From contig NZ_JAOAUU010000079.1 in assembly GCF_030157465.1 (NCBI RefSeq), positions 1-64,000 on the forward strand: 64,000 nt of DNA, in the 5' to 3' direction. This stretch comes from Zoogloea sp. (GTDB taxonomy: Bacteria > Pseudomonadota > Gammaproteobacteria > Burkholderiales > Rhodocyclaceae). The position numbers were made by a program, and so were the translations under genes. How positions within the stretch are numbered: position 1 is the stretch's first letter; each line of letters begins with the position of its first letter. The notes under the pieces were generated by a model, which saw only the letters and a program-made list of their open reading frames with translations, did no database searches and was not told the DNA's origin. Shown here piece by piece: positions 7,127 through 15,354 of the stretch.

Positions 7127-9295
7127 TCAATATTTGACGCGGGCGTAGTAAGTCTTCTCCGAGGCACGCCGGGCCTCGCCGAGCGTACGAATGCCCATCT
7201 CGGCAAGCAGCGGAATCATGCGCAGGAAGACTTCGCCGGTGACGATCGCGTCGCCGATCGCCGTGTGCCGCCCCATGATGTTGACGCCCATCCGCTCGGA
7301 AATGGCTTCGAGCCGGTGGGATTCCTGGGACGGGTGAAGCACCGCAGACAGCAGCAGGGTGTCGAGTACAGGTTGATCAAAGCGGATGCCGGTGCCCTCC
7401 TCCTTCAACTGCAGGAAGCGCATGTCGAAGGCTGCGTTGTGAGCCACCAGCACCGTATCTTCGGCAAAGGCATGAAACGCCGGCAATACCTTGCTCATCG
7501 GCGGCTGGCCGACGAGCATCTCCGGGGTAATGCCATGGATCTTGGTCGACGCTTCGGGCAGTTCGCGCAGTGGATCGACCAGTTGGTCGAAGGACTCCGA
7601 CCTGAGGAGCTTCCCGTTGACGATGCGCGTCGCGCCGATCTGGATGATCTCGTCACCTTCGGAAGGATTGAGGCCGGTGGTTTCGGTATCGAAAACCGTA
7701 AACGCCAGTTCGGAGAGCAGGCGATCGTCCAGTTCGTGAGTGCCTTCGATCCGCTTGAAGAGATCGAAATCGTAATATTCAGGACGGCTTTCACCCTTGA
7801 GATAGGTAGCGGCCTCCACCTGGTCCTGCGGTGCGGCGGACGGCAGCAGCAGGCGGAAGAAGGCCCTGTGCTGGGTTTTCTCGCGCTGCAGCCAGATCTC
7901 GCCGTCGTGTCGGGCTATGACGTCGCGCACCGTGAGCGGCGAACTCTCGCCGGCGAAGGTCATCGGCTCCAATTCCCAGGCCATCACGGTTTCGGTGCTC
8001 ATCGCCTGGCCGGACCAGATCAAATCAAGATGCACCAGACGCCCGGCCGAGGCGAGCCGAAAACGCACCTCACGCACCTCGAACTCATCCGACAGCCGGC
8101 TGGCAAGGTAGCTGATGGCCTGCAGCAGCGAGAAGCTGTCAACCTTGACCCACACGCCCGGGTCCACATCCTCCAGCTTGGTCGGCAGGCCGAGCTTCTT
8201 CTCGACCCGGCGCTGGGCCGCAGCCACCAGATCGGCACCGAGCATTTCATCGAGGGGCCAGCGGGTCTTCAGGGAGTCGGCAAAGGCGTTGGCGGTTTCA
8301 TCCAGCCGGCTGCTCATTCCCTGAACTTCATCGCGAATCACGGTGAGGAAGCGGTCTTTCAGTTCGGCGTCGAGATCGGGGTACTCCAGCATCTCGGCCG
8401 CAGCGCGCAGGTTGGCGAGGGACGAGCGGCTGCCTTCGGTAAGGGAGTGCAGCATCTGGTCGCGCTTCGTCTCGGCCTCGAAGTTGCGGGTGATGTTGTC
8501 GAGCATCAGCACAAAACCCGACACCGCGGCATCCCCGTCGGCTTCCACATTGGTCGCCATGACCGGCGCCATCTGCACGCGCAGCAACTGGCCGGCGCGG
8601 GTGGTGGTGACAAAATTGGCCACGGGCTGGGCGCTCTGGCGACGGATGCGCTCCTGGATGCTCTCGAGCGCATGGACAATCAGGCTGCGCTCGAAAACCA
8701 TGTAGATGGAACGCCCGAGCCCGATGATTTCGCCGCCACCGGCCGCCGCCGGCGCGTCGGACATGGCCTTGAACTGCAGCCGGGCGCGGTTGTTGTAGAG
8801 CAGGATGCGGCCGTCCAGGTTGCAGACCACAACACTCTGGTTGAGCTCGGACATCAGCGCCGCCAGCCGGTTGCGCTCTTCCTCGACAGACAGGCGTGCC
8901 TCGCGGATTCGCGCCTCCACGTCCTCCTGAAGCCCGCGCCGCTGATCGGCAAGGCTGTTGACCGCCTCGGCGATACGCTGCAGATCCGGCGAACCGGATG
9001 GCTTGAGGCGCCGCGCGGGATCGGTCCCGACGATCAGGCCGATTTCGTCCGCCAACAGCGCCGGCCCGGCAATATGATCCTGGGCGAAGGACTTCATCAG
9101 CACGGCGGCAGCCCCCGCGCCAACCAGCCCGATCATGATCAGCAGGCCGAGGCGGGGATTCAGGATGGGCTCCAGAATCGCTCGCTCTTCGGGCCCCAGA
9201 TCGCGCCACACCGTGAAGCCTGCCGCGGCCATCACCCCCACAACCAGAATGCAGGCCGTGGCGATCGCCAGTGCCTGCCGCGATTTGAGGCTCAC
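7127..9295 (-). CDS. Membrane PAS/degenerate histidine-kinase protein fused to a DnaQ-like 3'-5' exonuclease
   Basis: 722-aa multidomain protein. Two TM helices (about 8-28 and 45-65), a HAMP-like linker, a coiled coil (about 115-140) and a PAS domain (about 140-255) come first. A kinase-like region follows. Its dimerisation helix reads EGSRSSLANLR where HELRTPL is expected, so the phosphoacceptor histidine is missing, and I cannot find intact N and G boxes. The C-terminus (about 533-700) is a DEDDh exonuclease: FDTETTG (D536, E538), HNAAFD (D624), HTAIGDA (H677, D682). Start is the GTG at 9295, overlapping the receiver gene's stop (GTGA). It probably couples a membrane signal to a nuclease acting on nucleic acid or an oligonucleotide; the substrate is unknown. 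Confidence 0.88.
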   Translation of the reverse strand: MSLKSRQALAIATACILVVGVMAAAGFTVWRDLGPEERAILEPILNPRLGLLIMIGLVGAGAAAVLMKSFAQDHIAGPALLADEIGLIVGTDPARRLKPSGSPDLQRIAEAVNSLADQRRGLQEDVEARIREARLSVEEERNRLAALMSELNQSVVVCNLDGRILLYNNRARLQFKAMSDAPAAAGGGEIIGLGRSIYMVFERSLIVHALESIQERIRRQSAQPVANFVTTTRAGQLLRVQMAPVMATNVEADGDAAVSGFVLMLDNITRNFEAETKRDQMLHSLTEGSRSSLANLRAAAEMLEYPDLDAELKDRFLTVIRDEVQGMSSRLDETANAFADSLKTRWPLDEMLGADLVAAAQRRVEKKLGLPTKLEDVDPGVWVKVDSFSLLQAISYLASRLSDEFEVREVRFRLASAGRLVHLDLIWSGQAMSTETVMAWELEPMTFAGESSPLTVRDVIARHDGEIWLQREKTQHRAFFRLLLPSAAPQDQVEAATYLKGESRPEYYDFDLFKRIEGTHELDDRLLSELAFTVFDTETTGLNPSEGDEIIQIGATRIVNGKLLRSESFDQLVDPLRELPEASTKIHGITPEMLVGQPPMSKVLPAFHAFAEDTVLVAHNAAFDMRFLQLKEEGTGIRFDQPVLDTLLLSAVLHPSQESHRLEAISERMGVNIMGRHTAIGDAIVTGEVFLRMIPLLAEMGIRTLGEARRASEKTYYARVKY

Positions 9296-9666
9296 GCGGG
9301 AAGTTCCAGCAAGGACTTCACCTTGGCGACCAGCTCTTTGGTGGAGAAGGGCTTGGTCATGTAGGCATCCGCCCCCATCGCCATGCCCTTGCTGACCTCG
9401 GTCTCGCGCCCCTTGGCGGTCAGCATCAGGATGCGCGTGCCCTGCAGGGCGGGTTCGGCGCGGATCTCCTGGCAGACCTCGTAGCCGTTCTTGCGCGGCA
9501 TCATGACATCGAGCAGCACCAGATCGGGCGCCTCGCTGCGCACCTTGTCGAGGGCTTCCTGACCGTCGTTGGCGATGCAAACGACGAAGCCCTCCCGCTT
9601 CATCAAGAACTCCAGAGAAATAACGATGTTTTGCTCGTCATCGGCAATCAGTATTTTTTTGGTCAT
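9292..9666 (-). CDS. Single-domain response regulator (receiver only)
   Basis: 124-aa CheY-like receiver with acidic pair D9/D10, phosphoacceptor D53 in LLDVMMP, T83 in MLTAKG and K105 in YMTKPF, so all active-site residues are intact. No output domain follows. The ATG at 9666 has a GGGAGGGGGG ribosome binding site. It lies 78 bp after the symporter-kinase gene and overlaps the exonuclease fusion by four bases, so it is probably phosphorylated by the kinase and acts by protein-protein contact, perhaps on the adjacent pseudokinase-exonuclease (inference). Confidence 0.93.
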   Translation of the reverse strand: MTKKILIADDEQNIVISLEFLMKREGFVVCIANDGQEALDKVRSEAPDLVLLDVMMPRKNGYEVCQEIRAEPALQGTRILMLTAKGRETEVSKGMAMGADAYMTKPFSTKELVAKVKSLLELPA

Positions 9667-9744
9667 TTTCCCCCCTCCCTCATCGTTGCCCGAGGCGCGG
9701 CTACCGGCATGCAAACCTCATCCGCGGGCACGTGCATCCGTAGT

Positions 9745-12501
9745 TTATCCTGCCTCTTCTTTCGTTTCTGTTGATTTCCCGCAAGGCATCAGAAACGAGA
9801 ATGTCGCGCCCTCGCCGGGCACGCTCTCCACCCACAGGCGCCCGCCGTAGTGCTCGACGATCTGGCGGCTGATCGGCAGCCCGAGACCGGTGCCCTGGGG
9901 CTTGTCGGTCATGGTATTGCCCCCCTGCCGAAACTTCTCGAACACGACCCGTTGCTCCTCGGGCGTGAGACCCGGGCCGTTGTCGCGCACATCCACGCGC
10001 AGACCCTCGCCGGTCTGCGTCAGACTTACCCACACCCGCCCCTGCCCCCGCAAAACAAATTTCACGGCGTTGGAAAGCAGGTTCAGCATCACCTGAACCA
10101 GCCTGTCGCGATCGGCGATCAGGATCGGTACGTGATCAGGCAGATTGATTTCGAGCGCCACTCCCTTGTCCTTGAACAACTGGCTGGTGGACGCCGCAGC
10201 CTGCTCGATCACCTCGACAAGCCGGACCTCGCCGTTTTGCCATTCGGCATGGCCGGACTCGATCTTGGCCATGTCGAGCACCTGGTTCACCAGGCGGGTC
10301 AGACGTTCGGTTTCGCTGACGATGATGCCGAGAAAGCGCTTCCGGTCTTCCAGGTCGATCTTGGGATCCTCCAGCAGCATCTCGGAAAAAGCCCGGATCG
10401 ACGTCAGCGGCGTCCGCAGTTCGTGGGTTACCGAGGACATGAAATCGTCCTTCAGGAGATCCAGCTCCTTGAGGCGCTCGTTGGCGCTGCGCAGCTCCCG
10501 GGTGGCGGCTTCCAGCTCGAGGGATTTTTGCTCCAGGCGCTTCGAGTACGCACGCACCTGGGAGGCCTCGTCGAGGATGTTCATCACCTCGTCGAGACCA
10601 AGCGGCTCCTCCTTGACCACCGAGGCCACCATGACCCGGGCCGACGCACTTCCGATTGCACCGGCCAGCGTCGTCTCGGCAAAGTGAACCAGCCCGGCGT
10701 CGGCCTGCAAGGCCTCGACACTCGTCACCCCGCGCGACCGCGCATATTCGGCGAAAACCCCATGCGCCCGCTCACGGCCGATGAAGCGGCCGATCAGCGG
10801 AAGCAGGTCTCCAATCTGCGCGCTGCCGCGCCAGAACGCACCACCGGACGGACGGCTTTGCTTGAAGACATCGACGAACAAGATCGCCTGTCCGGCCTCG
10901 ATCGCGTTCGGCCGGCGCATCAGGGACACGCAGACGTAGCCGCCAATGTTGACGAGCATGCTCCAGAACAAACTGTGGGCAATCGGGTCGAGGCCCTTGA
11001 GGCCGAACAACTCCTGAGGCCGCAACAGCTCCAGGCCAAAGAGCCCGTGCTGCAAAAATTCGATGGGAAGCCAGCCTGACTTGGCGAAGGATGGCAGCAG
11101 CAGCGTATACAGCCACACCGCAAACCCGCCCGACAAGCCTGCCAGCGCCCCCGGGCGTGTGCCACCGCGCCAGTACATGCCCCCGATCATCGCCGGTGCA
11201 AACTGGGCCACCGCAGCAAAACTGATCAGCCCGATACTGACCAGCGCATGAGCCTCGCCGGCCAGCCGGAAATACAGGTAACCCAGGAGCAAAATCAGGA
11301 CGATCGCCCCGCGCCGGATGCCCAGCAGCACCCCCGTAAAATCATCCTGCCCCTGCAGGGCCGGCCAGCGATAGCGCAGCAGCAGCGGCATCACCAAGTC
11401 ATTGCAGACCATCGTGGACAGGGCAATGGTCTCGACGATGACCATCCCGGTTGCTGCCGACAGGCCGCCGATGAACACCAGCAGAGCCAGCCAGCCCTGC
11501 CCGAAGGCCATCGGCAGGGTCAGCACGAAAGTGTCGGCATCCACGCTCTGCCCGGCAAACAGCATCAGCCCGCCAAGGGCGATGGGCAGCACGAAGACGT
11601 TGATCAGGAGCATGTACAGCGGAAAAAGCCAGATCGCCCGGCGCAGGTGGTTTTCATTGACGTTCTCGACCACCGCCACCTGAAACTGGCGCGGCAGGAA
11701 CATCACCGCCAGCATCGACAGCAGCGTCAGCGCAAACCAGCTGCCATAGCTGTTGCCCCCCGCGCCCATGCGCATCAGCCCCTGCAGGTCGGCGTGTTGT
11801 GCAGCCTGCGAAAAGACATCGCCAAAGCCATCGAAGATGCCGAACGTGACGTACACGCCGACGCCGACGAAGATCACCAGCTTGACCAGCGACTCGAACG
11901 CCACCGCAGCCACCATACCCTCGTGGCGCTCGGTGGCATCCAGATGGCGGGTGCCGAACAAGATCGTGAACGCCGCCATGATCAGCGCAATGTAGAACGC
12001 CGTATCGGCCAGCCAGGGAACAGTGCCTGCCTTGGCCGGCATCACGATGGCCGGGTAGAGGGTAAGGATTGCAAAACTGTTCGAAACCGCTTTCAACTGC
12101 AGCGCGATGTAAGGCAGCACGCCAAGCACCGCGATGACGGTGACCAGCCCGCCCAGCAGGTGGCTCTTGCCATAGCGGGATGCGATGAAATCTGCGATCG
12201 AGGTAATGCGGTTCGTCTTGCCGATACGCACCATCTTCAACATCACGAACCACCACAAGGCAACAACCAGGGTGGGGCCGAGGAAGATGGGCACAAAGCC
12301 GAGCCCCGACGAAGCCGCCCGCCCGACGCTGCCGTAGTAAGTCCAGGTGGTGCAATAAACGGCCAGCGACAACGCATAAATTGTCGGATTGGCGATGATC
12401 GAACGCCCTGCATCGGCGCGCTTGTCGCCGACGTAGGCCACTGCGAAGAGCAGCAGCAGGTAAAGAAATGAGGCGACGACGATGGTGGTTCCGGTCAGCA
12501 T
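9745..12501 (-). CDS. Sodium/solute symporter-like sensor histidine kinase (CbrA/CrbS-like)
   Basis: 918-aa inner-membrane sensor. Residues 1 to about 500 are an SLC5-type symporter domain with about 12-13 TM helices (YCTTWTYYGSVG, GGLSAATGMVIVET, QFAPAMIGGMYWRGG). A coiled coil (about 640-690) leads into a functional kinase core: H693 in THELRTPLTS, N box NLLSNAVKF, G boxes DNGPGL and GTGLGLPIS. CbrA and CrbS/MxtR relatives control carbon and acetate utilisation in gammaproteobacteria. Unlike those, no LuxR- or NtrC-type partner is encoded here, only the single-domain receiver downstream. I see no clear PAS domain in the linker. Confidence 0.93.
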   Translation of the reverse strand: MLTGTTIVVASFLYLLLLFAVAYVGDKRADAGRSIIANPTIYALSLAVYCTTWTYYGSVGRAASSGLGFVPIFLGPTLVVALWWFVMLKMVRIGKTNRITSIADFIASRYGKSHLLGGLVTVIAVLGVLPYIALQLKAVSNSFAILTLYPAIVMPAKAGTVPWLADTAFYIALIMAAFTILFGTRHLDATERHEGMVAAVAFESLVKLVIFVGVGVYVTFGIFDGFGDVFSQAAQHADLQGLMRMGAGGNSYGSWFALTLLSMLAVMFLPRQFQVAVVENVNENHLRRAIWLFPLYMLLINVFVLPIALGGLMLFAGQSVDADTFVLTLPMAFGQGWLALLVFIGGLSAATGMVIVETIALSTMVCNDLVMPLLLRYRWPALQGQDDFTGVLLGIRRGAIVLILLLGYLYFRLAGEAHALVSIGLISFAAVAQFAPAMIGGMYWRGGTRPGALAGLSGGFAVWLYTLLLPSFAKSGWLPIEFLQHGLFGLELLRPQELFGLKGLDPIAHSLFWSMLVNIGGYVCVSLMRRPNAIEAGQAILFVDVFKQSRPSGGAFWRGSAQIGDLLPLIGRFIGRERAHGVFAEYARSRGVTSVEALQADAGLVHFAETTLAGAIGSASARVMVASVVKEEPLGLDEVMNILDEASQVRAYSKRLEQKSLELEAATRELRSANERLKELDLLKDDFMSSVTHELRTPLTSIRAFSEMLLEDPKIDLEDRKRFLGIIVSETERLTRLVNQVLDMAKIESGHAEWQNGEVRLVEVIEQAAASTSQLFKDKGVALEINLPDHVPILIADRDRLVQVMLNLLSNAVKFVLRGQGRVWVSLTQTGEGLRVDVRDNGPGLTPEEQRVVFEKFRQGGNTMTDKPQGTGLGLPISRQIVEHYGGRLWVESVPGEGATFSFLMPCGKSTETKEEAG

Positions 12502-12511
12502 GACACCCCCG

Positions 12512-12703
12512 CTAACGCTCGATGATCCACGCCATCAGCGCGATCACGGCAGCCCAGAGACCGAAGACATAAAGGTAGATAGCAGGAACACCCAACCAGG
12601 CGCGCTCCACATCGAACATCGACAGAATCGGGTAGTTCAACAGCACCCACCCTAGAAGGAACAGCGCCACCAGGCGCTGGCCGGTCAGCGTAGCCTTGAT
12701 CAT
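12512..12703 (-). CDS. Small membrane protein upstream of the symporter kinase (CbrX-like position)
   Basis: 63 aa with two hydrophobic helices (about 9-28 and 39-59) and a short charged C-terminus. The ATG at 12703 has a perfect AGGAGG ribosome binding site. The stop is 10 bp from the kinase start, suggesting translational coupling. In Pseudomonas a small ORF called cbrX occupies the same position ahead of cbrA; I propose equivalence by position and character, not by alignment. A direct role as subunit of the symporter domain, as DUF4212 is for the transporter, is plausible. Confidence 0.75.
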   Translation of the reverse strand: MIKATLTGQRLVALFLLGWVLLNYPILSMFDVERAWLGVPAIYLYVFGLWAAVIALMAWIIER

Positions 12704-13036
12704 TTCGCCTCCTGCCGTTGGTTCATGCTTGCCCGGAATTTATAAGCCGAAAAGAAGGTTTTTACGAGCGCGGCTGAAAATATCTGCCCACCGACCAGGC
12801 AAGCGGCAAAGCCGTGCCTCGACACGTCAAGCCCTATTCATCGACACACGAACGACAGGCGAAAAAAAGGCGCGAAATCCGCGCCTTTTTCTCCCCCTCA
12901 AACCCCCGGCCTGACTGCGCCGGGTTCCTCCCCTGTTATTTCCTTGACGGCTCGCGTTGTTATTGTTCCGGCAATGCGCGGAAAGCCGGTTGCGGGCCGC
13001 CCCCGGCCTCAAGGCCGGGGCGATACGACCAATCGA
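12704..13036. other. Intergenic region between acs and the symporter-kinase cluster
   Basis: 333 bp without a convincing gene. It contains a perfect 8-bp GC hairpin directly after the acs stop (13001-13008/13013-13020, loop TCAA, no T tract), an intrinsic terminator (12862-12890) and, nearest the cluster, an AT-rich TTATAAAT that could be the -10 of the kinase operon. So acs and the kinase operon are probably separate transcription units. Confidence 0.6.
12862..12890 (-). terminator. Rho-independent terminator downstream of acs
   Basis: GGCGCG (12869-12874) pairs with CGCGCC (12880-12885) around a 5-base loop. The stem is flanked by seven A and five T, so it can act in both directions; on the minus strand it ends in a run of seven T, about 150 bp after the acs stop. 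Confidence 0.88.
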
Positions 13037-14995
13037 TTACTTGAGCTGCTCCAGGATTGCCGGGTTCTCCAGAGTCGAGGTGTCCTGGGTGATTTCCTCG
13101 CCCTTGGCCAGCTGACGGAGCAGACGGCGCATGATCTTGCCGGAGCGGGTTTTCGGCAGGTTCTCACCGAAGCGGATGTCCTTCGGCTTGGCGATGGGGC
13201 CAATTTCCTGACCAACCCAGTTCTGCAGTTCCTTGATCACCGCAACAGCAGCGTCGCCGGTCGGGCGGGCGCCCTTCAGCACCACGAAGGCCACGATGGC
13301 TTCGCCGGTCATGTCGTCCGGACGGCCGACTACGGCCGCTTCGGCAACCTTCTCGTGAGCCACCAGCGCGGATTCGATTTCCATCGTGCCCATGCGGTGC
13401 CCGGAGACGTTCAGCACGTCGTCGATACGACCGGTAATGGTGAAGTAGCCGGTGTCCTTGTCACGGATCGCACCGTCGCCCGCCAGGTAAAGCTTGCCCT
13501 GGAAGTCGGCCGGATAGTAAGACTTTACGAAACGGTCGGCGTCACCCCAGATATTGCGGATCATCGACGGCCACGGACGCTTGACGACAAGGATGCCGCC
13601 CTGGCCCCACGGCACTTCGGTGCCGGTTTCATCGACGACTGCAGCCATGATGCCCGGGAAGGGCAGCGTGCAGGAGCCGGCAATCAGCGGCGTGGCGCCG
13701 GGCAGCGGGGTAATCATGTGGCCGCCGGTCTCGGTCTGCCAGAAGGTATCGACGATCGGGCAGCGGCTGCCACCAACGTTCTCGTAGTACCACTCCCAGG
13801 CAGCCGGGTTGATCGGCTCGCCAACGGAACCGAGCAGGCGCAGGGACGACAGATCGTATTTGTTCGGATGCACGGCCGGGGTGTTGTCCGCAGCCTTGAT
13901 CAGGGAGCGGATGGCGGTCGGTGCAGTGTAGAAGATGCTGACCTTGTGGTCCTGGATCATTTTCCAGAAACGGCCGGCGTCCGGGTAGGTGGGCACGCCT
14001 TCGAACACGATCTCGGTCGCACCGCAGGCCAGCGGGCCGTAGGTGATGTAGGTGTGGCCCGTGACCCAGCCGATGTCGGCCGTGCACCAGAAGACGTCGT
14101 CCGGCTTGATGTCGAACGTGTACTTCATGGTCAGGACGGCGTGCAGCAGGTAGCCGCCGGTGGAGTGCTGAACGCCCTTGGGCTTGCCGGTGGAGCCGGA
14201 GGTGTAGAGCAGGAACAGCGGGTGCTCGGCTTCGACCCATTCCGGTTCGCAGACATCGGACTGGCTGGCGACCAGGTCATCAGCCCAAACGTCGCGACCT
14301 GCAACCATCGCGGTTTCTGCGCCGGTGCGCTTCACGACGATGACGTTCTTGATGGAGGGGCAACCACTTGCCAGCGCTTCGTCAGCGATGGACTTGAGGG
14401 GCAGCGCCTTGCCGCCGCGGTTCTGGCCGTCAGAGGTAATGAGGGCCACGGCGCCGGCATCGTTGATGCGGTCAGCCAGGGACTGGGCGGAGAAGCCGCC
14501 GAACACGATGGAATGGGTGGCGCCGATGCGGGCACACGCCTGCATGGCAACAACACCTTCGATGGACATCGGCAGGTAGATGACGACGCGGTCACCCTTC
14601 TTGACGCCGACGCTCTTCAGGCCGTTTGCAAACTTGCAGACGCGGCCGAGCAGATCCTTGTAAGTAACCTTGGTGACGTCGCCCTTGTCGCCTTCGAAGA
14701 TCAGCGCGACCTTGTCGCCAAGGCCCTTATTAACCTGGCGATCGAGGCAGTTGTAGGAGACGTTCAGCTTGCCATCGGCAAACCATTTGAAGAACGGAGC
14801 ATTGCTTTCATCGAGGACCTGGGTAAACGGGGTCTGCCAGTCGAGCAGCTCCCTGGAGTGCCGAGCCCAAAAACCTTCGTAGTCCTTCTCTGCTTCAGCG
14901 CAGAGCGCCTTGTACGCGTCCATGCCCGACACGGCAGCGTTCTTCACCACCTCTTCGGACGGATAGTAGAACTTCAGGGTGGTTTCGTTCGTCAT
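13037..14995 (-). CDS. acs: Acetyl-CoA synthetase
   Basis: AMP-forming ligase that converts acetate, ATP and CoA to acetyl-CoA, AMP and PPi in the cytoplasm. The 652 aa match the family length. The AMP-binding motif [15 protein letters not shown], the [11 protein letters not shown] region, and the C-terminal [11 protein letters not shown] with the regulatory acetylatable lysine (K620) are all present. Ribosome binding site GGAGAGG precedes the ATG. It lies directly upstream of the CbrA/CrbS-like sensor and acetate-type transporter genes, matching the acetate-switch systems of other proteobacteria. Confidence 0.97.
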   Translation of the reverse strand: MTNETTLKFYYPSEEVVKNAAVSGMDAYKALCAEAEKDYEGFWARHSRELLDWQTPFTQVLDESNAPFFKWFADGKLNVSYNCLDRQVNKGLGDKVALIFEGDKGDVTKVTYKDLLGRVCKFANGLKSVGVKKGDRVVIYLPMSIEGVVAMQACARIGATHSIVFGGFSAQSLADRINDAGAVALITSDGQNRGGKALPLKSIADEALASGCPSIKNVIVVKRTGAETAMVAGRDVWADDLVASQSDVCEPEWVEAEHPLFLLYTSGSTGKPKGVQHSTGGYLLHAVLTMKYTFDIKPDDVFWCTADIGWVTGHTYITYGPLACGATEIVFEGVPTYPDAGRFWKMIQDHKVSIFYTAPTAIRSLIKAADNTPAVHPNKYDLSSLRLLGSVGEPINPAAWEWYYENVGGSRCPIVDTFWQTETGGHMITPLPGATPLIAGSCTLPFPGIMAAVVDETGTEVPWGQGGILVVKRPWPSMIRNIWGDADRFVKSYYPADFQGKLYLAGDGAIRDKDTGYFTITGRIDDVLNVSGHRMGTMEIESALVAHEKVAEAAVVGRPDDMTGEAIVAFVVLKGARPTGDAAVAVIKELQNWVGQEIGPIAKPKDIRFGENLPKTRSGKIMRRLLRQLAKGEEITQDTSTLENPAILEQLK

Positions 14996-15354
14996 TTTTC
15001 ACCTCTCCTCGTGTTTTATGAGTGTGCAACGTTGATGCTCTAAACCCTGGCTGGTGGGGGTGCAGACCGTTCAATTACGCAGGCATCCGTGTTGTGTTTT
15101 TCTTGGTGTGCCGATCGTGCATCCGCCGAGGATTAAAGTCGATCAATCTTACACATGACTTACACCCGTGTGCACGCCGTACTGCAACGGGTGCAGGCTG
15201 CACTGCCCTGCCACCCTTCGAGCCGTAAATCAGCAGTTCCCCGCCAAGCTGATTCTCAAGCTTTCCCCGCTTTCCACCGGATGCCGTCCGCTCCACACAA
15301 AAACTCTTTTGACATAGAATCGACAACTGTAAAAAAAGACATACGATTACGCAA
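14996..15354. other. Divergent regulatory region between acs and the pilus operon
   Basis: 359 bp with no credible gene. It contains an 11-bp-spaced direct repeat CTTACAC (15148-15154 and 15159-15165) upstream of acs and a GTGCAGGCTGCAC palindrome-like element near 15190. TTGACATAGAAT (15309-15320) ahead of the secretin gene contains a possible -10 TAGAAT, but no good -35 for it. I see no sigma-54 element with correct spacing. Confidence 0.45.

Noticed and set aside
6791-9364. 857-aa plus-strand open frame
   Set aside because: Antisense to the exonuclease fusion; composition is that of a high-GC shadow frame.
15045-15070. Sigma-54-like TGGC...TGC near 15049
   Set aside because: The spacing between the GG and GC elements is one base too long, and the match otherwise is poor.
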